Positions 1-10,209 of a stretch of DNA of 64,000 nt are shown piece after piece (within the stretch, counting starts at the first letter, position 1; every line of letters begins with the position of its first letter). The DNA is from Spiroplasma endosymbiont of Dioctria linearis (GTDB lineage Bacteria; Bacillota_I; Bacilli_A; Mycoplasmatales; Mycoplasmataceae), in the NCBI RefSeq assembly GCF_964030865.1, contig NZ_OZ034984.1:806001-870000 (forward strand). The letters run 5' to 3'. A program made the translations under genes and the position numbers. A model generated the notes under the pieces. It saw only the letters and a list, made by a program, of their open reading frames with translations, was not told the DNA's origin and ran no database searches.

Positions 1-359
1 ACTTCTATTTCAATTAGTCCATTTTTAGGCAGTTTTGAGACCTCAAAGGCACTTCTGGATGGTTTATGTTCTTCAAAATAGTCTGCATAAATATGATTAA
101 TTACATCAAAATTTGCCATATTTTCAATTAATACTGTAGTTTTAATTATATTTTTTTTAGTAAAATTAGCTTCTTTTAATATCTCATCAATATTTTGTAA
201 AGCTCTTTTTGTTTGCAATTCAATATTTTCTTCTAAATTCATTGTCTCAGGATTTAATCCTAATTGTCCAGAAATATATAAAAAGTTTTCTTCAGTTAAT
301 ATGGCTTGTGAATATGGTCCTATTGCCTTGGGTGCTTTTAAAGTGTTAATTATTTTCAT
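1..359 (-). CDS. ridA: RidA family enamine/imine deaminase (3' end outside window)
   Basis: RidA proteins hydrolyse reactive enamine/imine intermediates released by PLP enzymes, giving a keto acid and ammonia. The visible ~119 residues begin MKIINTLKAPKAIGPYSQA, the typical RidA opening, and carry the conserved arginine block PSRSAFEVSKLPKNG near the C-terminus. Only a few residues should be missing beyond base 1. A strong ribosome site (AGGAG) sits just before the ATG, inside the end of the upstream PLP-enzyme gene, with which it overlaps by 14 bases. That coupling makes sense, because the PLP lyase would generate the 2-aminoacrylate that RidA clears. Family call is firm; substrate is inferred. 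Confidence 0.9.
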   Translation of the reverse strand, partial: MKIINTLKAPKAIGPYSQAILTEENFLYISGQLGLNPETMNLEENIELQTKRALQNIDEILKEANFTKKNIIKTTVLIENMANFDVINHIYADYFEEHKPSRSAFEVSKLPKNGLIEIE

Positions 360-1551
360 TTTTTTCTCCTTTTGTAATTAATAATACTAATTTTATTTTC
401 TTAATTACCTCTTTTAAATTTCTTTTATTTATACCTATATTTAATCTAATTCAGATATCTTTACAATCTGCAAAGTCATCTGAATAACTTAAAATTAAGT
501 TATTATCTATAAATTGTTGTTTTAATTCTTTTAAATCCAAATTTAATTTCAGTTTTATTCAAACTAAATAGGAAGCTTCCATTTGCATAATTTCTAAATT
601 CTTAAAACTAGATAATTCTTGAGTTAGAAAAATATAATTTGAGTATATATATCTTTTTAGCGTTTGTAATCAATTATAAGAATAGGAATTTGTATATGCA
701 CTTACCAAGGCTGGTTGAAAAAAGATATTTGAAGAAGTTAAGGAATCAGATTCGTATTGATTTGAGATTTGTTCCAAGATTTTTTTATTAGAACAAATCA
801 TATATGACCCCTTTAAACCTCCTAAATTAAAAGTTTTATTTGGTGAATTACATACTATAAAATTATTAAATTGAGACGAGTAATTTCATAAAGAATTATG
901 TTTTTGATTTAAGACCAAATCCCCATGAACCTCATCAGAAAATATTAGAACATTATGTCTATTACATATCTCTATAATTTTAAGTATTTCTGTTTCTTCT
1001 CAAACCCTTCCTCCAGGATTATGAGGATTACATCATAAAAATAGTTTTATTTTATTTTTAACAATTTGACTTTCAAAATTTTCAAAATTAATATAATAAT
1101 TATTATTTTTGTAAATTAGATTATTATATATTACACTTCTTTTTGTTTTAATAATTGATCTTTCAAATGGTTGATATATTGGTGATTGAATCAAAACTGA
1201 TTCATTTTTCTTAGTAAAGCACTTTACTACTTCAAACATTGCATTTACTGTTCCATGAACTAATTTTATCAAATCAATTTCTAAAATTATATTATGCATT
1301 TTTTTATATCAAATTTTAATTGCTTCAAGAGACTCTCTTTTTGTGTAAGTATAACTATAAGTTTTTTTCTTAGCTCTAGAGATTATTGATTTGACAATGG
1401 GTTTTGGTGTTTGAAAGTCTAAGTCCGCAATTGAAAGATTATAAAATTTTTTTGAAAAATCAATTTTATAGTTTTCTTCTAAGTATTCAATAGATCATTT
1501 TCTTTCATTGTTTTTTGATCTATCAATTTTTCTATTAAAGTCTTTATTCAT
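346..1551 (-). CDS. MalY/PatB-type PLP-dependent aminotransferase or C-S lyase
   Basis: Fold-type I PLP enzyme of 401 residues, related to MalY/PatB cystathionine beta-lyases. Visible landmarks are the WCNPHNPGGRVW block, DEVHGDLV (Asp contacting the PLP ring nitrogen) and the SPNKTFNLGGLKG segment holding the Schiff-base lysine. The family cleaves C-S bonds of cystathionine or cysteine to pyruvate, ammonia and a thiol. The gene lies 9 bases after a PTS EIICB gene and overlaps ridA by 14 bases, so the three are probably one transcript. Pairing of a PTS permease with a MalY-type protein recalls E. coli malX-malY. An aminotransferase role cannot be excluded. Confidence 0.82.
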
Positions 1552-1560
1552 TATTTTCAC

Positions 1561-3189
1561 CTAGTTTCTTATTAATTTTGCAATTTCATTTTTTAGTTTC
1601 TCAACTTTTGGACCAATAATTATTTGAATATTATAATCATCTATATATTTAATTGCTATTGCTCCTAAATCTTTTACTGCTTCTTGGGAAATATTCTTAG
1701 GATTATTTAAAGTAATTCGCAACCTTGTATAACAATTATTTAAAGTTTTTATATTTTCTTTTCCCCCTAATAATTCAATATATTTTACAACCACCTCATT
1801 TGAAGTATCTATTTTTTTATTTTTTTCATTACTTATTAAAGTAATTTTTTCTTCTTCACTTAATGCTTCTCTACCAATAATTTTTACATCTCTATATTTT
1901 ATATAAAAATAAAAGGTTCAGAAATAGAGTGCTCCCCAAATTGGACCAACTAGTAGAATATAGTATCATTTAGTTACTAGCCCCTGCATTAATCCAAAAA
2001 CAATAAAATCAATAATGTTGCCGTCCGTATTTCCAATTTTTACTTGTAATAACCCTACAATCATATATGCTAGTCCAATATAAAAACAATGAACCAAATA
2101 TAACAATGGAGCAACAAATAGAAACAGAAATTCTAAGGGTTCGGTAATTCCCCCTACAACACTTGCAACAATTCCAGGTATTATTACAGACTTTACCATT
2201 TTTTTCTGTTCCTTTTCTGCAAGAATATATATGGCAATTGCTGCCATTGGTAAACCAAACATTACCGTAGGCATATATCCTTGAGATAGAAATCTAGTTG
2301 CCGATGCAGAAATTGGCAATCCTAATTCTAATTCCTTATAAAAAATATTTAAAGCTCCTGTAATTTTTTCCCCACTTGGAAGAACAATTGTTCCTCCAAC
2401 AGCTGAAAATCTAACAATTGTATTTATAACATGATGCATACCTGTGGGTCTTACTAAACTTTCTGTAAATCTATATAAGAAAGGACCAAATCAGTCTACC
2501 TTTTGTACTCCTAAGCCAATTCAATATATTAATTGATTAAAACAAGGTCATATAAAAGTTGTAGGTATTGCTATTGCAGAAAATATTAACAATGAGATTA
2601 TTGGAACAAATCTAGTCCCACCTCAAAATGATATTGCATTTGGTAAACTAATATATTGAAATTTTTCATGTAGCCAATATACTAATAGACCAACAAATAT
2701 AGCTCCTAATACTCCAATATCCATAGTTTTAATGCCCAAAATTGATTGTGTTGATTTACCAATAAATGTTCCTTCTGAGGTTAAATTCTCAGGTAAAACA
2801 TTTAAAGTAAAATTAATAACAAAAAGAATTGTAACATAACCAATAAAACCACTAAACGCAGCTGATCCTTGATTATCAGAAGCTAAACCTATTGGAATAG
2901 CCATAGCAAACATAAATGGCAAAAAAGTAAATCCCATTGCTCCAATTGTTTTTAATAAAACAAAAAAATCATATAGACCTCTAGTTTTTAATCAAGGAAT
3001 TTGTACAATTGTTGCATTAGAAGTAAGTGAAGCACCAATTCCTAATAAAATTCCACAAAAAGCCAACATTGCAATTGGAAGCATAAATGTTCTTCCTAAC
3101 TTTTGAAATTTATTTAATAAACTATTTCTTGATTTTTTAGTATTAATTTTCTCCATATTTTTTTGATTTTTAAACCCTAATCTTTTCAT
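1561..3189 (-). CDS. PTS EIICB permease, glucose/maltose (MalX-like) family
   Basis: Membrane sugar permease of 542 residues that takes up and phosphorylates a sugar using phosphate from HPr/EIIA. The N-terminal EIIC domain (about 30-440) has many hydrophobic spans and the GGITEPLEF loop; the C-terminal EIIB domain (about 466-542) carries the phosphorylation cysteine in NNCYTRLR (Cys486). There is no EIIA domain, so a separate EIIA must serve it. I chose the ATG at 3189, preceded by AAAGGAATAATAAGT; an in-frame ATG six codons earlier has no ribosome site. Context is an RpiR-type regulator upstream and a MalY-type lyase downstream. Family is sure, sugar unknown. Confidence 0.9.
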
Positions 3190-3265
3190 ACTTATTATTC
3201 CTTTCACTTTAATATTACTTAAAGCAAAAAAATAATTAAGAGTTCTAGTTAATGCTGTACCTTAG

Positions 3266-4084
3266 TTAATTACCTTGTACCTTCTTAAGTAAGTGATTTG
3301 TTAAATCCATATAAATATAGTCCAAAATTTGGATTAAACATTGACCTCTTATTGAAAATGAGTCTCAAATTTTATCTTCAAGCTGTGGTATTTCAATTAC
3401 ATTATCACAATACTTTTTTATTTCTCCATTATCGCCAAGAATTCCAAAAATATATGTCTTGCCTTTTAACTTTGATGCAAATTCAATTAGATATTTACTA
3501 TTTCCAGATAAACTCAAAATAAATACAACATCATTTTTATTAATCTGTTGGACGTAGGACTCTATAGAATTTAAATCTCTTTCTTGTATTATAGTCTTAT
3601 TTAACCATCTAATTCTTTGAGCAAAATTCCTTGATATATTATAAGCTAAATTCATTCCAAACATATAAACTGAATTTGCTTTAGATATTTTATCTAAGAG
3701 TTCTTTTACTTTATCTTCATTTGAAAGATATCTTTTTAAAACAATATTAGAAGACATGTTTTTAATCTCTAAATAATTTAGATATTTATCATCATTATCT
3801 ATTAATTGCTTTTTGAAATTAAATTGATCATTTAATTTCAAATTATTTTTTACTAAGTTTTTAATTTCAAACTTTAATTCACTAAAACCTGATAAACCAG
3901 TATTATTACAAAATCGAATAATGGATGGTTTAGAGATATTTGTCTCTAAAGCCATTTTTTCAAGACTATAGTCATTAATAATTTTGAGATTTTTTAGTAT
4001 AAAATTTGCAATATATGAGTTTATATCTTCAATACTTTTATTGGCCATTGATTTTAAGATTGCTAAAAATTTTAATTCTTCCAT
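3266..4084 (-). CDS. MurR/RpiR family transcriptional regulator
   Basis: Regulator of 272 residues with an N-terminal HTH_6 domain (about 1-75, containing SLEKMALETNISKPSIIRF) and a C-terminal SIS sugar-phosphate-binding domain (about 115-240, with VFILSLSGNSKYLIEFA as the phosphosugar loop). Such proteins sense sugar phosphates and control nearby sugar genes. Under standard code it would end early; reading a TGA as Trp extends it to the TAA at 3266. It is followed after 76 bases by the PTS gene, the obvious target. An inverted repeat upstream of its start (4153-4181) is a possible operator. Confidence 0.88.
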
Positions 4085-4152
4085 ACTAATATTCCTCTAT
4101 GTATAAATCTATTTAAGAAATTTTATTTCCTAGTTAATCTTATCTTTAAAAG

Positions 4153-4181
4153 TAAAGTTTTAAACAATATTTCAAACTTTA
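4153..4181. promoter_or_regulatory. Inverted repeat between divergent rpiR and ABC genes
   Basis: TAAAGTTT and its reverse complement AAACTTTA are separated by 13 bases within the 137-base divergent intergenic region. The position suits an operator for the adjacent RpiR protein. In DNA this AT-rich such repeats also arise by chance, so the role is a guess. A direct repeat of ATTTTATTAGGA follows at about 4184-4211. Confidence 0.3.
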
Positions 4182-4221
4182 AAATTTTATTAGGAATATA
4201 ATTTTATTAGGATGTGATTTT

Positions 4222-4950
4222 ATGTTGGATATAATTAAATTTAATTTTAAAAGAATGAAAAGTAAGTGATATTTAATACTTGGGTTTTTATTTATTTTTT
4301 ATTTTTATTTTCTGATTCTTGATATAGCAACTCTTATTATTGCTGAAATAAGTTTTGAAGAGAAAATGGAATTTATAAATATTAGAGGTCAATTTATAAA
4401 TATAAGTTTTATTCTATTTTTTATGTTTTTTAATTGATATCTTTATAAAGATTATCAAAGCGGAATCTGAAATCATTTAATAAGCTCAAAAATTAAATCT
4501 AAAAAAATAATTCTTGCTTATATATTAACTAGTTTTATTATTTCAATAACTAACTTAATAACTTATTTTCTCTGATCTATAATTTTTTATAGAAATTATT
4601 TAAATGACTATGGAATTATTAATTTTTTTATAAATAATTTTTTTAAACAATTTTCATTAATTATAACTATTTTTGTTATATTAATATTAATTTTTAAAAT
4701 CTCTCCTGATAAAAAAGAATTATCATTAATTTTTTTAGCAGTGATGCTATTGTATTTCACATGAATAGATTATTTTTTGCCATTTCTTAGTTTTAGTCTA
4801 AATAATAAACTAATAAAAATAATAATTAACTTAATTCCACTTATTAACATATCAATGATTAATAGTTCAAATGAATATATTTGATTAGCCATATTAGTTA
4901 ATTATTCATTATTAGTGTCTAGAGCACTAATATTTACTTTTAAAAAATAG
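4222..4950 (+). CDS. ABC transporter permease, small membrane protein
   Basis: Hydrophobic protein of 242 residues with about six predicted membrane spans and almost no soluble domain. It resembles ABC-2-type permeases by architecture only; no diagnostic motif is visible. The first ATG follows an AGGA-type ribosome site. The stop codon is 9 bases before an ABC ATPase gene on the same strand, so the two should form one transporter. Substrate unknown. Three in-frame TGA codons fall at positions where Trp fits a membrane protein. Confidence 0.7.
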
Positions 4951-4959
4951 GAGGTTTTT

Positions 4960-5598
4960 ATGAAAATCAATATGAATAAAAAAATATCAGACTTTTTTCA
5001 AATTAATATTAATGATTTGGAAATAAAGGAAAATGAAATTATTGGAGTTATGGGTGCAAATGGTTCAGGTAAAACTACATTTCTAAGACTATTGTCAAAT
5101 AGTTTTAAAAATAGTAAAAATGTTAAGGTTGATCAAAATTATAGTTATTGTATATTACAACAAGTAAGTGATTTTGGACTTGTTAAATTAGTAGATTTAG
5201 TTATTCTGTTTAATAAACTAAATAAGAAAAATATTGATATAAATAAATTTTTTGATAACTATGATTTACTTCCTTTTAAAGAATCCTATTTTGCTAAACT
5301 ATCTCCAGGACAACAGCAGCGTTTTAAATTTATGCTTATTCAGTTATTTGAAACAGATATTTTAATTTTAGATGAGACATTTAATTTTCTTGATAGTGCT
5401 TGAAAAAATAAATTATTAAATGATATAAAAGAAATAAAAAATAATTACAAAAATATCTTTATTATTGATCATGACTTAGAAAAAATAAAACAAATTTGCA
5501 ATAGAATCATTTGTTTTAAAAATGGTGAAATTGTAATTGATTCAAAAGATGTTAATTCAATTAATCAAATAGATATAGACAATATATTAGTTAAATAA
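4960..5598 (+). CDS. ABC transporter ATP-binding protein
   Basis: Nucleotide-binding subunit of 212 residues. Walker A is GANGSGKTT (about residue 31), the signature is LSPGQQQR (about 110), and Walker B is DILILDETFNFLD (about 132), followed by a switch histidine in IIDHD. It is short for the family and has a reduced helical region. It follows a strong GGAGG site and the permease gene upstream; together they form a two-gene transporter unit closed by the terminator at 5601-5633. Export or import direction cannot be told from the sequence. Confidence 0.9.
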
Positions 5599-5600
5599 AA

Positions 5601-5633
5601 AATTCAACTAAATTAGGTTAGTTGAATTTTTTT
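5601..5633. terminator. Bidirectional intrinsic terminator between convergent genes
   Basis: Eleven-base stem AATTCAACTAA/TTAGTTGAATT with a 6-base loop, T-rich on one side and A-rich on the other, so it can stop both the ABC operon and the convergent minus-strand gene. Confidence 0.85.
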
Positions 5634-6309
5634 ATCTAAATTTATCTATATCAGCTATATTAGGATTTTCTCTTTCAATATTCCTTATAAGCTTATTCTT
5701 TTTACAATAAATTTCAATCTCGTCTGAAATGACTTTAATTTTATTTTTTAAGACATCAGTTGCTTTTACATTATCATATTCATACCTTAAATTTCTAATA
5801 GCATTTTCCAATTTATATAACCCTAAAACTTTATTATGCTTCATTTTTTGCTCTTCTTTTGTAATATTTTTATCTGGAATTTCTGTTGAACCAGGAAAAT
5901 AATCAATATCAATATGTTTACAACCTATATGATGATATCCTTTTGAAATAGCTTCACTCATTGTAATATATTTATTATCATATTGTTCTAAAGATAAAAT
6001 AGTATTTTCAAAAGGAATACATAACTCACAACTATCTTCTTCTGGTTGAACATAAACAATTGTTCTTAATCTCAAAGCTTCTTTTTTACCAAATCAATTA
6101 TAAATCCCAAGCATTGGTCTATTATTTCTATTCTCTTTTGCTTCTGTTATCTTCTTATCAACTTCAGAATCTATAAACTCTTTTGGATTATTTACTATGT
6201 CTTCCTTCTCTTTTACTTTTTTAGTTATTTTGTTTCAAGGAATAATAAAATAAATTAATATAAGAAATAAAACAATAATAAAAATAGCTCATCAAGGAAA
6301 TTTATCCAT
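5632..6309 (-). CDS. Membrane-anchored protein with Cys/His motif resembling phage minor capsid protein 2
   Basis: Protein of 225 residues starting with one hydrophobic span (about 7-24) followed by a charged region. In the middle are EDSCELC (Cys94, Cys97) and, about 30 residues on, GYHHIGCKHIDIDYFPG (Cys130, His132), a likely metal-binding set. The spacing and the terminal 'H..C.H....Y.PG' pattern remind me of the tail of phage minor capsid protein 2 (SPP1 gp7-like) families, but there are no other phage genes here and the protein is membrane-anchored. The start at 6309 is supported by two TGA-encoded tryptophans in the first span. Function unknown. Confidence 0.65.
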
Positions 6310-6317
6310 AATTTCTA

Positions 6318-6527
6318 TTAATTATTATGATCATTAAGATGTTCATAATAATCTCTTGCCTCCTTTAAATTTATTCTTTGTTCTTTTTTACAATTCACAC
6401 AAATTCCATTATAAGAAGACTTTGTTTCAAAATTAATTGGATTTTTAAAAACAAATTTTTTAAAATCTCAACAACTTTTGCAAAAAGTAAATATTCAATC
6501 AGTATCTTGTTCAAAATTAAAAGCCAT
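6318..6527 (-). CDS. Small zinc-ribbon-like protein
   Basis: A 69-residue protein with two CXXC pairs, CKSC (about residue 16) and CVNC (about 43), a classic four-cysteine zinc ribbon spacing. The ATG at 6527 is preceded by a strong GGAGG site. Its stop is 8 bases before the start of the membrane-anchored Cys/His protein, so the two are cotranscribed. I do not recognise the family. Confidence 0.65.
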
Positions 6528-6537
6528 ATTTTCCTCC

Positions 6538-6567
6538 AAAAAAAGAAATGTAACCATTTCTTTTTTT
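6538..6567 (-). terminator. Terminator of the GlcNAc-type PTS gene
   Basis: Stem of about 13 bases (AAAAAAAGAAATG with CATTTCTTTTTTT) and a 4-base loop, directly after the stop codon of the PTS gene. Confidence 0.85.
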
Positions 6568-6568
6568 A

Positions 6569-8353
6569 CTATTTTTTAACTTCTTTTGTTTCTTTAATTT
6601 CAACTATTTTTTTCAGTGCATTTGCTGCATGTTCAACATCTGGACCAATAACAATTTGTAAACTTTCATTTCCTAATCGTTTGATTCCATAACTTCCTGC
6701 AGATTTTATTAAGGCATCATCAATTTTACTATTATCTTTTAAAATTAATCTTAATCTAGTTGCACAATTATCAATACTTACAAAATTATCTTTTCCAATG
6801 GCTTCAACAATTTTTAAAGCCATATTTTCATATTTATCTCCCTTTTGTGAAGCCTCTTTTGAAGTCGAAGCTTTACTTGAAGTATTTAAATTACCTTTAG
6901 CAGATATTGCTTCAACATTTCTACCTGGTGTAGAAAGATTCATTCATTTAATTACAAAGTAGAATACAAAGTAGTAAGTAGCTCCAGCAGCAGCTGTAAG
7001 TACTAAGATTCACAATGGGTTAGATACTATAGTACCTTGATTATTTGACAATGCTCATGACTGTGGTAATGAAGCTGCATAATCAATAAATCCGGCACTA
7101 AATCCAAATCCAATTTGTATTTTCATAGCTGTAGTTATTGCCATAAATATTCCTGTAAGTCCTGCATGAATTCCAAGTAAAACAGGTGCAATAAATACAA
7201 ATGAGAATTCTAATGGTTCTGTAATTCCTGATAAGAATGAAACCCCAGCAACTCCTCCAAGGAATCCAGCAATTTCTTTTCTATTATTTTTATCAGCTGT
7301 CATTATCATGGCAACAGCTGCCATTGGAAGACCACCCATCATTATTGGGAAAAACCCTGCTTGAAATAATCCTGAGTTACTAATACCTTTTGCAAATGCA
7401 TTAATATCTCCCATTTCAGTTACTCATTCATTTCCAACTGATGGAATTGAACCAAAACCTGGTTGAACTATATTTCCACTAACTGGCATTTGGAATCAAA
7501 AGAATGTATTCATAATTTGATGTAAACCAAATGGTAACAATAGTCTATTTAAAACTGAGTAAGCTGTTGTTCCTGGTATTGCCACAGCTGGGTTTTCTGG
7601 ATTAGCAACTGCTGTACCAAAACTAATTAAACCTAATTGTATTCAAGGTCAAATAATTGCAAAAGCCAAAGCTGTCGGAATTGTAACTACAAGTGCTATC
7701 ATTGGTACAAATCTACGACCCCCAAAGAATGATAAAGCAGTTGGAAGTTTTATATCTTTAAATCTATTATATAGAAACGCTGATAAACAACCAGATACTA
7801 TTCCACCAAGCACTCCAGTACTTAAAACATAAACTCCACCAACTACATTTCCCTCTTTAATTTGCTGCACATAAAGTAATTTTGAAAAACTATCTCCATC
7901 TTTAGTAGTAAATGTCATTAATTTTCCATAAAGCATTTCAGGAAGAGTTCCCTCTCCAGTTAATGCTGCAATAGATAAATAAAATATTACAGCTACAAGA
8001 GCAACCTCACCCCGATGATCTTTGGCTAATCCAAAAGCACATCCAATAGCAAATAATAATGCAAGATTATCAAATGGAATTGAACCTGGCTTTTGAATAA
8101 TCAATGAAATTCAATAACCTATTTGATTAGTTATTTCACCATCAATATTAGTACTGTAAGTAATACCTAAAGCACCAAAACGATTTAAAATAGCTGCAAA
8201 TGGTAAAACTGCAATTGGGAATTGTAGTACTTTTCCCAATTCTTGAAGCATAGTTAAAAATTTACTTCAGCTATTACTTGAATCGTTTGAATCTTTAACT
8301 TTTTTAGTCTTTAACTTTTTTTCATTAGTCAGATGTAAACCTTTATTATTCAT
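6569..8353 (-). CDS. PTS EIICB permease, glucose/N-acetylglucosamine family
   Basis: Sugar permease of 594 residues: EIIC domain (about 30-470) with the GGLPMAAVAMI and SGITEPLEFSFVF segments, a low-complexity Ser/Thr/Lys linker (about 485-510) and a C-terminal EIIB domain with the phosphorylation cysteine in DNCATRLR (Cys530). No EIIA domain. Overall it is closest to NagE-type permeases. Upstream in the same direction are a small 2-TM protein and a MupG-like hydrolase, which points to an amino-sugar or muramyl substrate. Its promoter contains a T16 tract (see 8384-8411). The ATG follows AAAGGAAAT. Substrate is inferred. Confidence 0.9.
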
Positions 8354-8383
8354 TTTTTTATTTCCTTTTCTACTTATAAGTCC

Positions 8384-8411
8384 ATAGTACAAAAAAAAAA
8401 AAAAAATGCAA
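8384..8411 (-). promoter_or_regulatory. Promoter with T16 spacer upstream of the GlcNAc-type PTS gene
   Basis: On the coding strand TTGCAT (8411-8406) is followed by an unbroken run of T (16 T in total, 8406-8391), G, then TACTAT (8389-8384). Read as -35 and -10 boxes they are 16 bases apart and the spacer is almost wholly the homopolymer. Slippage by one base would change promoter spacing. The ribosome site and ATG lie just downstream. Confidence 0.6.
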
Positions 8412-8453
8412 CAATTTTCTATAAAAAGTTACATTTTTAGAAAAATTTTTGAG

Positions 8454-8717
8454 CTAAATTAATTCACCTAAACAAATAGCTAAGAAAATTAATGCCATCA
8501 AATAACCTACAACTGCTAAGGTAAAAATTCCATAATATTGTCAAAATCTAAATATTTTGAACTTAGTTGTAATAACTTTAAAGGAATCTTTTTCATCTTT
8601 TTTATTTCCTTTAAATCTAATAAAAAAGATAGTTGAAAAAATTCCAAGTAATAATCCTAAAATACCAAAACTAAACAATGTTCAAAATGTTCCTGTACTT
8701 AATGAGCCTAATAACAT
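8454..8717 (-). CDS. Small two-TM membrane protein between MupG and PTS genes
   Basis: An 87-residue protein with two hydrophobic spans (about 8-32 and 62-84) joined by a Lys/Asp-rich loop. It starts 3 bases after the MupG-like gene ends, so translation is probably coupled, and is followed by the EIICB gene. A protein of the same size and layout (52676-52909) precedes the glucose-type EIICB gene elsewhere in the window, which suggests an accessory role with EIICB permeases. No known family recognised. Confidence 0.65.
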
Positions 8718-8720
8718 TTT

Positions 8721-9824
8721 TTAATCCTCAATTCTAAATCTAAAATGACTTCATGGACCAATAAAGTCAAGTAGTCTATACTCACTTTTTTTTATTGTAC
8801 CAATTCAATTATACTTTTTATGTTTATCTTCAAACTTATCTTTTAAAATTATATGACACTCTCCCTTATATTTAATGTCATTATTATTTACTATTACTAC
8901 CTCACCTTTATTATAAATTTTTTTAGCATTTTGTGAAGGAATTGAATCATTTTTAAATTCAACTCTTGAGAAAGTTGATCTTATAAAATATTCTGTAATA
9001 TCTCCCCTTCTAAAATGATTAAATTCTAATATATTTTGCTCTATTTTACTAATTTTATAAATAGGTTTTAAATTCAAAGTTATTTCATATTTATCAATAT
9101 TTCCAAGTTCTTCCAACTCAGATTTTGTTGCATATGCATTACCAATTATAACTGTATCAATTTCGTTTGTATAAAATAAAATCTTTGCTTGTTCAGAAAT
9201 ACTTAGATTTCTTTGTTCTTCTAAAGTAGGTAATTCTTTTCAACCTACAGCAGAGGTCATATTTCCATGATGGCTTCCTACAAAAGCTGCAGTAGACAAA
9301 TTATATTTTAGATATCTTTTATTTGCTTCACTAAAATAGTCAAAAGGTAAACCAGTATATTCTAAGGGATAAAAGTTGTGACACCCACTTAATCTATCTT
9401 TTACTGGTTTAAAATCTATTACATTATCAATTAAACTATCATTATTTGACATATTTAACTGTATATCAATTGCCGACTTGTTATGAGTAATATTTGCAAT
9501 TTCAAATGGTAAGCTTGGTGAATCTAATCTTAAGCAATCAATTCCATATTCTTTACATTTTGATATATCATTAACATTAATTCCAATTAGCTCCATTGAC
9601 TGATATTCAACATCTAATATAGTATAAAATCCAATTTCCTTTGCATATTTTAAAGATTTTAAAACCATTTCAGCCTTTTCCTTATCATTTTGTGATCCTA
9701 CAAAATGCAAAATACTTGTAAAGACTACTTCATAGTTTAATTTCTTTGCTAAATCTAAATACTGTTTATCCTTTTCAAAAGTTGATTGTTCTGGATAAAT
9801 TGATATTCCTAATTTTCTTTTCAT
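8721..9824 (-). CDS. MupG-like 6-phospho-N-acetylmuramidase (DUF871)
   Basis: TIM-barrel hydrolase of 367 residues. It opens KLGISIYPEQST and has the barrel region (about 1-235, with GIDCLRLDS and the HNFYPLEYTGL strand) plus a C-terminal beta domain (about 240-367), the DUF871 layout. Characterised members (S. aureus MupG) split phosphorylated MurNAc-GlcNAc taken up by a PTS. Here it precedes an EIICB gene and follows a cellobiose-type EIIB gene. A wall-less organism makes no peptidoglycan, so the substrate would be foreign muropeptides or another phosphodisaccharide. Family firm, substrate inferred. Confidence 0.85.
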
Positions 9825-9856
9825 AAATTACCTCACTAGTATAATTTTATCAATAA

Positions 9857-9882
9857 AAAAATCACTTTTTGAAGTGATTTTT
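9857..9882 (-). terminator. Terminator after EIIB gene
   Basis: Eleven-base stem AAAAATCACTT/AAGTGATTTTT with a 4-base loop and T-run, overlapping the EIIB stop codon and separating the cellobiose-type genes from the MupG gene. Confidence 0.8.
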
Positions 9883-10180
9883 ATTTACAGTTTTTTAAAG
9901 CAAATTTTAAAACTTTCTCTCCATTTGCTTTACCATAATCTTCTTTTTCTATAACAAAAACAGGCATATTAAGATATGATTTCATTTCTTCAAGTTCATA
10001 ACCTACTTGAGGACCTAATAAAACTATATCTCAGTTTTTTCCATTAAGTTTAGCTTCATTTATTGAAACAGCCTTGATTTCAACATTTATATCTTCTTCA
10101 AATGCATAATTTTGCATATTTTTAACTAAAATTGATGTACTCATTCCTGCATTACAAGCTAATAGTATTTTTTTATTCAT
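9881..10180 (-). CDS. PTS EIIB, lactose/cellobiose family
   Basis: A 99-residue cytosolic phosphocarrier. The phosphorylation cysteine is Cys9 in LLACNAGMSTS, the CX(5)S P-loop of the family, and the remainder fits the usual ~100-residue fold (DIVLLGPQVGYE is the second conserved block). It accepts phosphate from EIIA and gives it to the incoming sugar in EIIC. It follows the fused EIIC gene by 29 bases, with GGAGG upstream of its ATG. Chitobiose, cellobiose or lactose-like substrates are possible. Confidence 0.92.
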
Positions 10181-10209
10181 ATTTGATTTCCTCCCAAGAT
10201 AATTTAACT

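Noticed and set aside
2440..2622. Apparent gap and broken frame within the first PTS gene
   Set aside because: Only TGA codons interrupt it; reading TGA as Trp gives one continuous frame.
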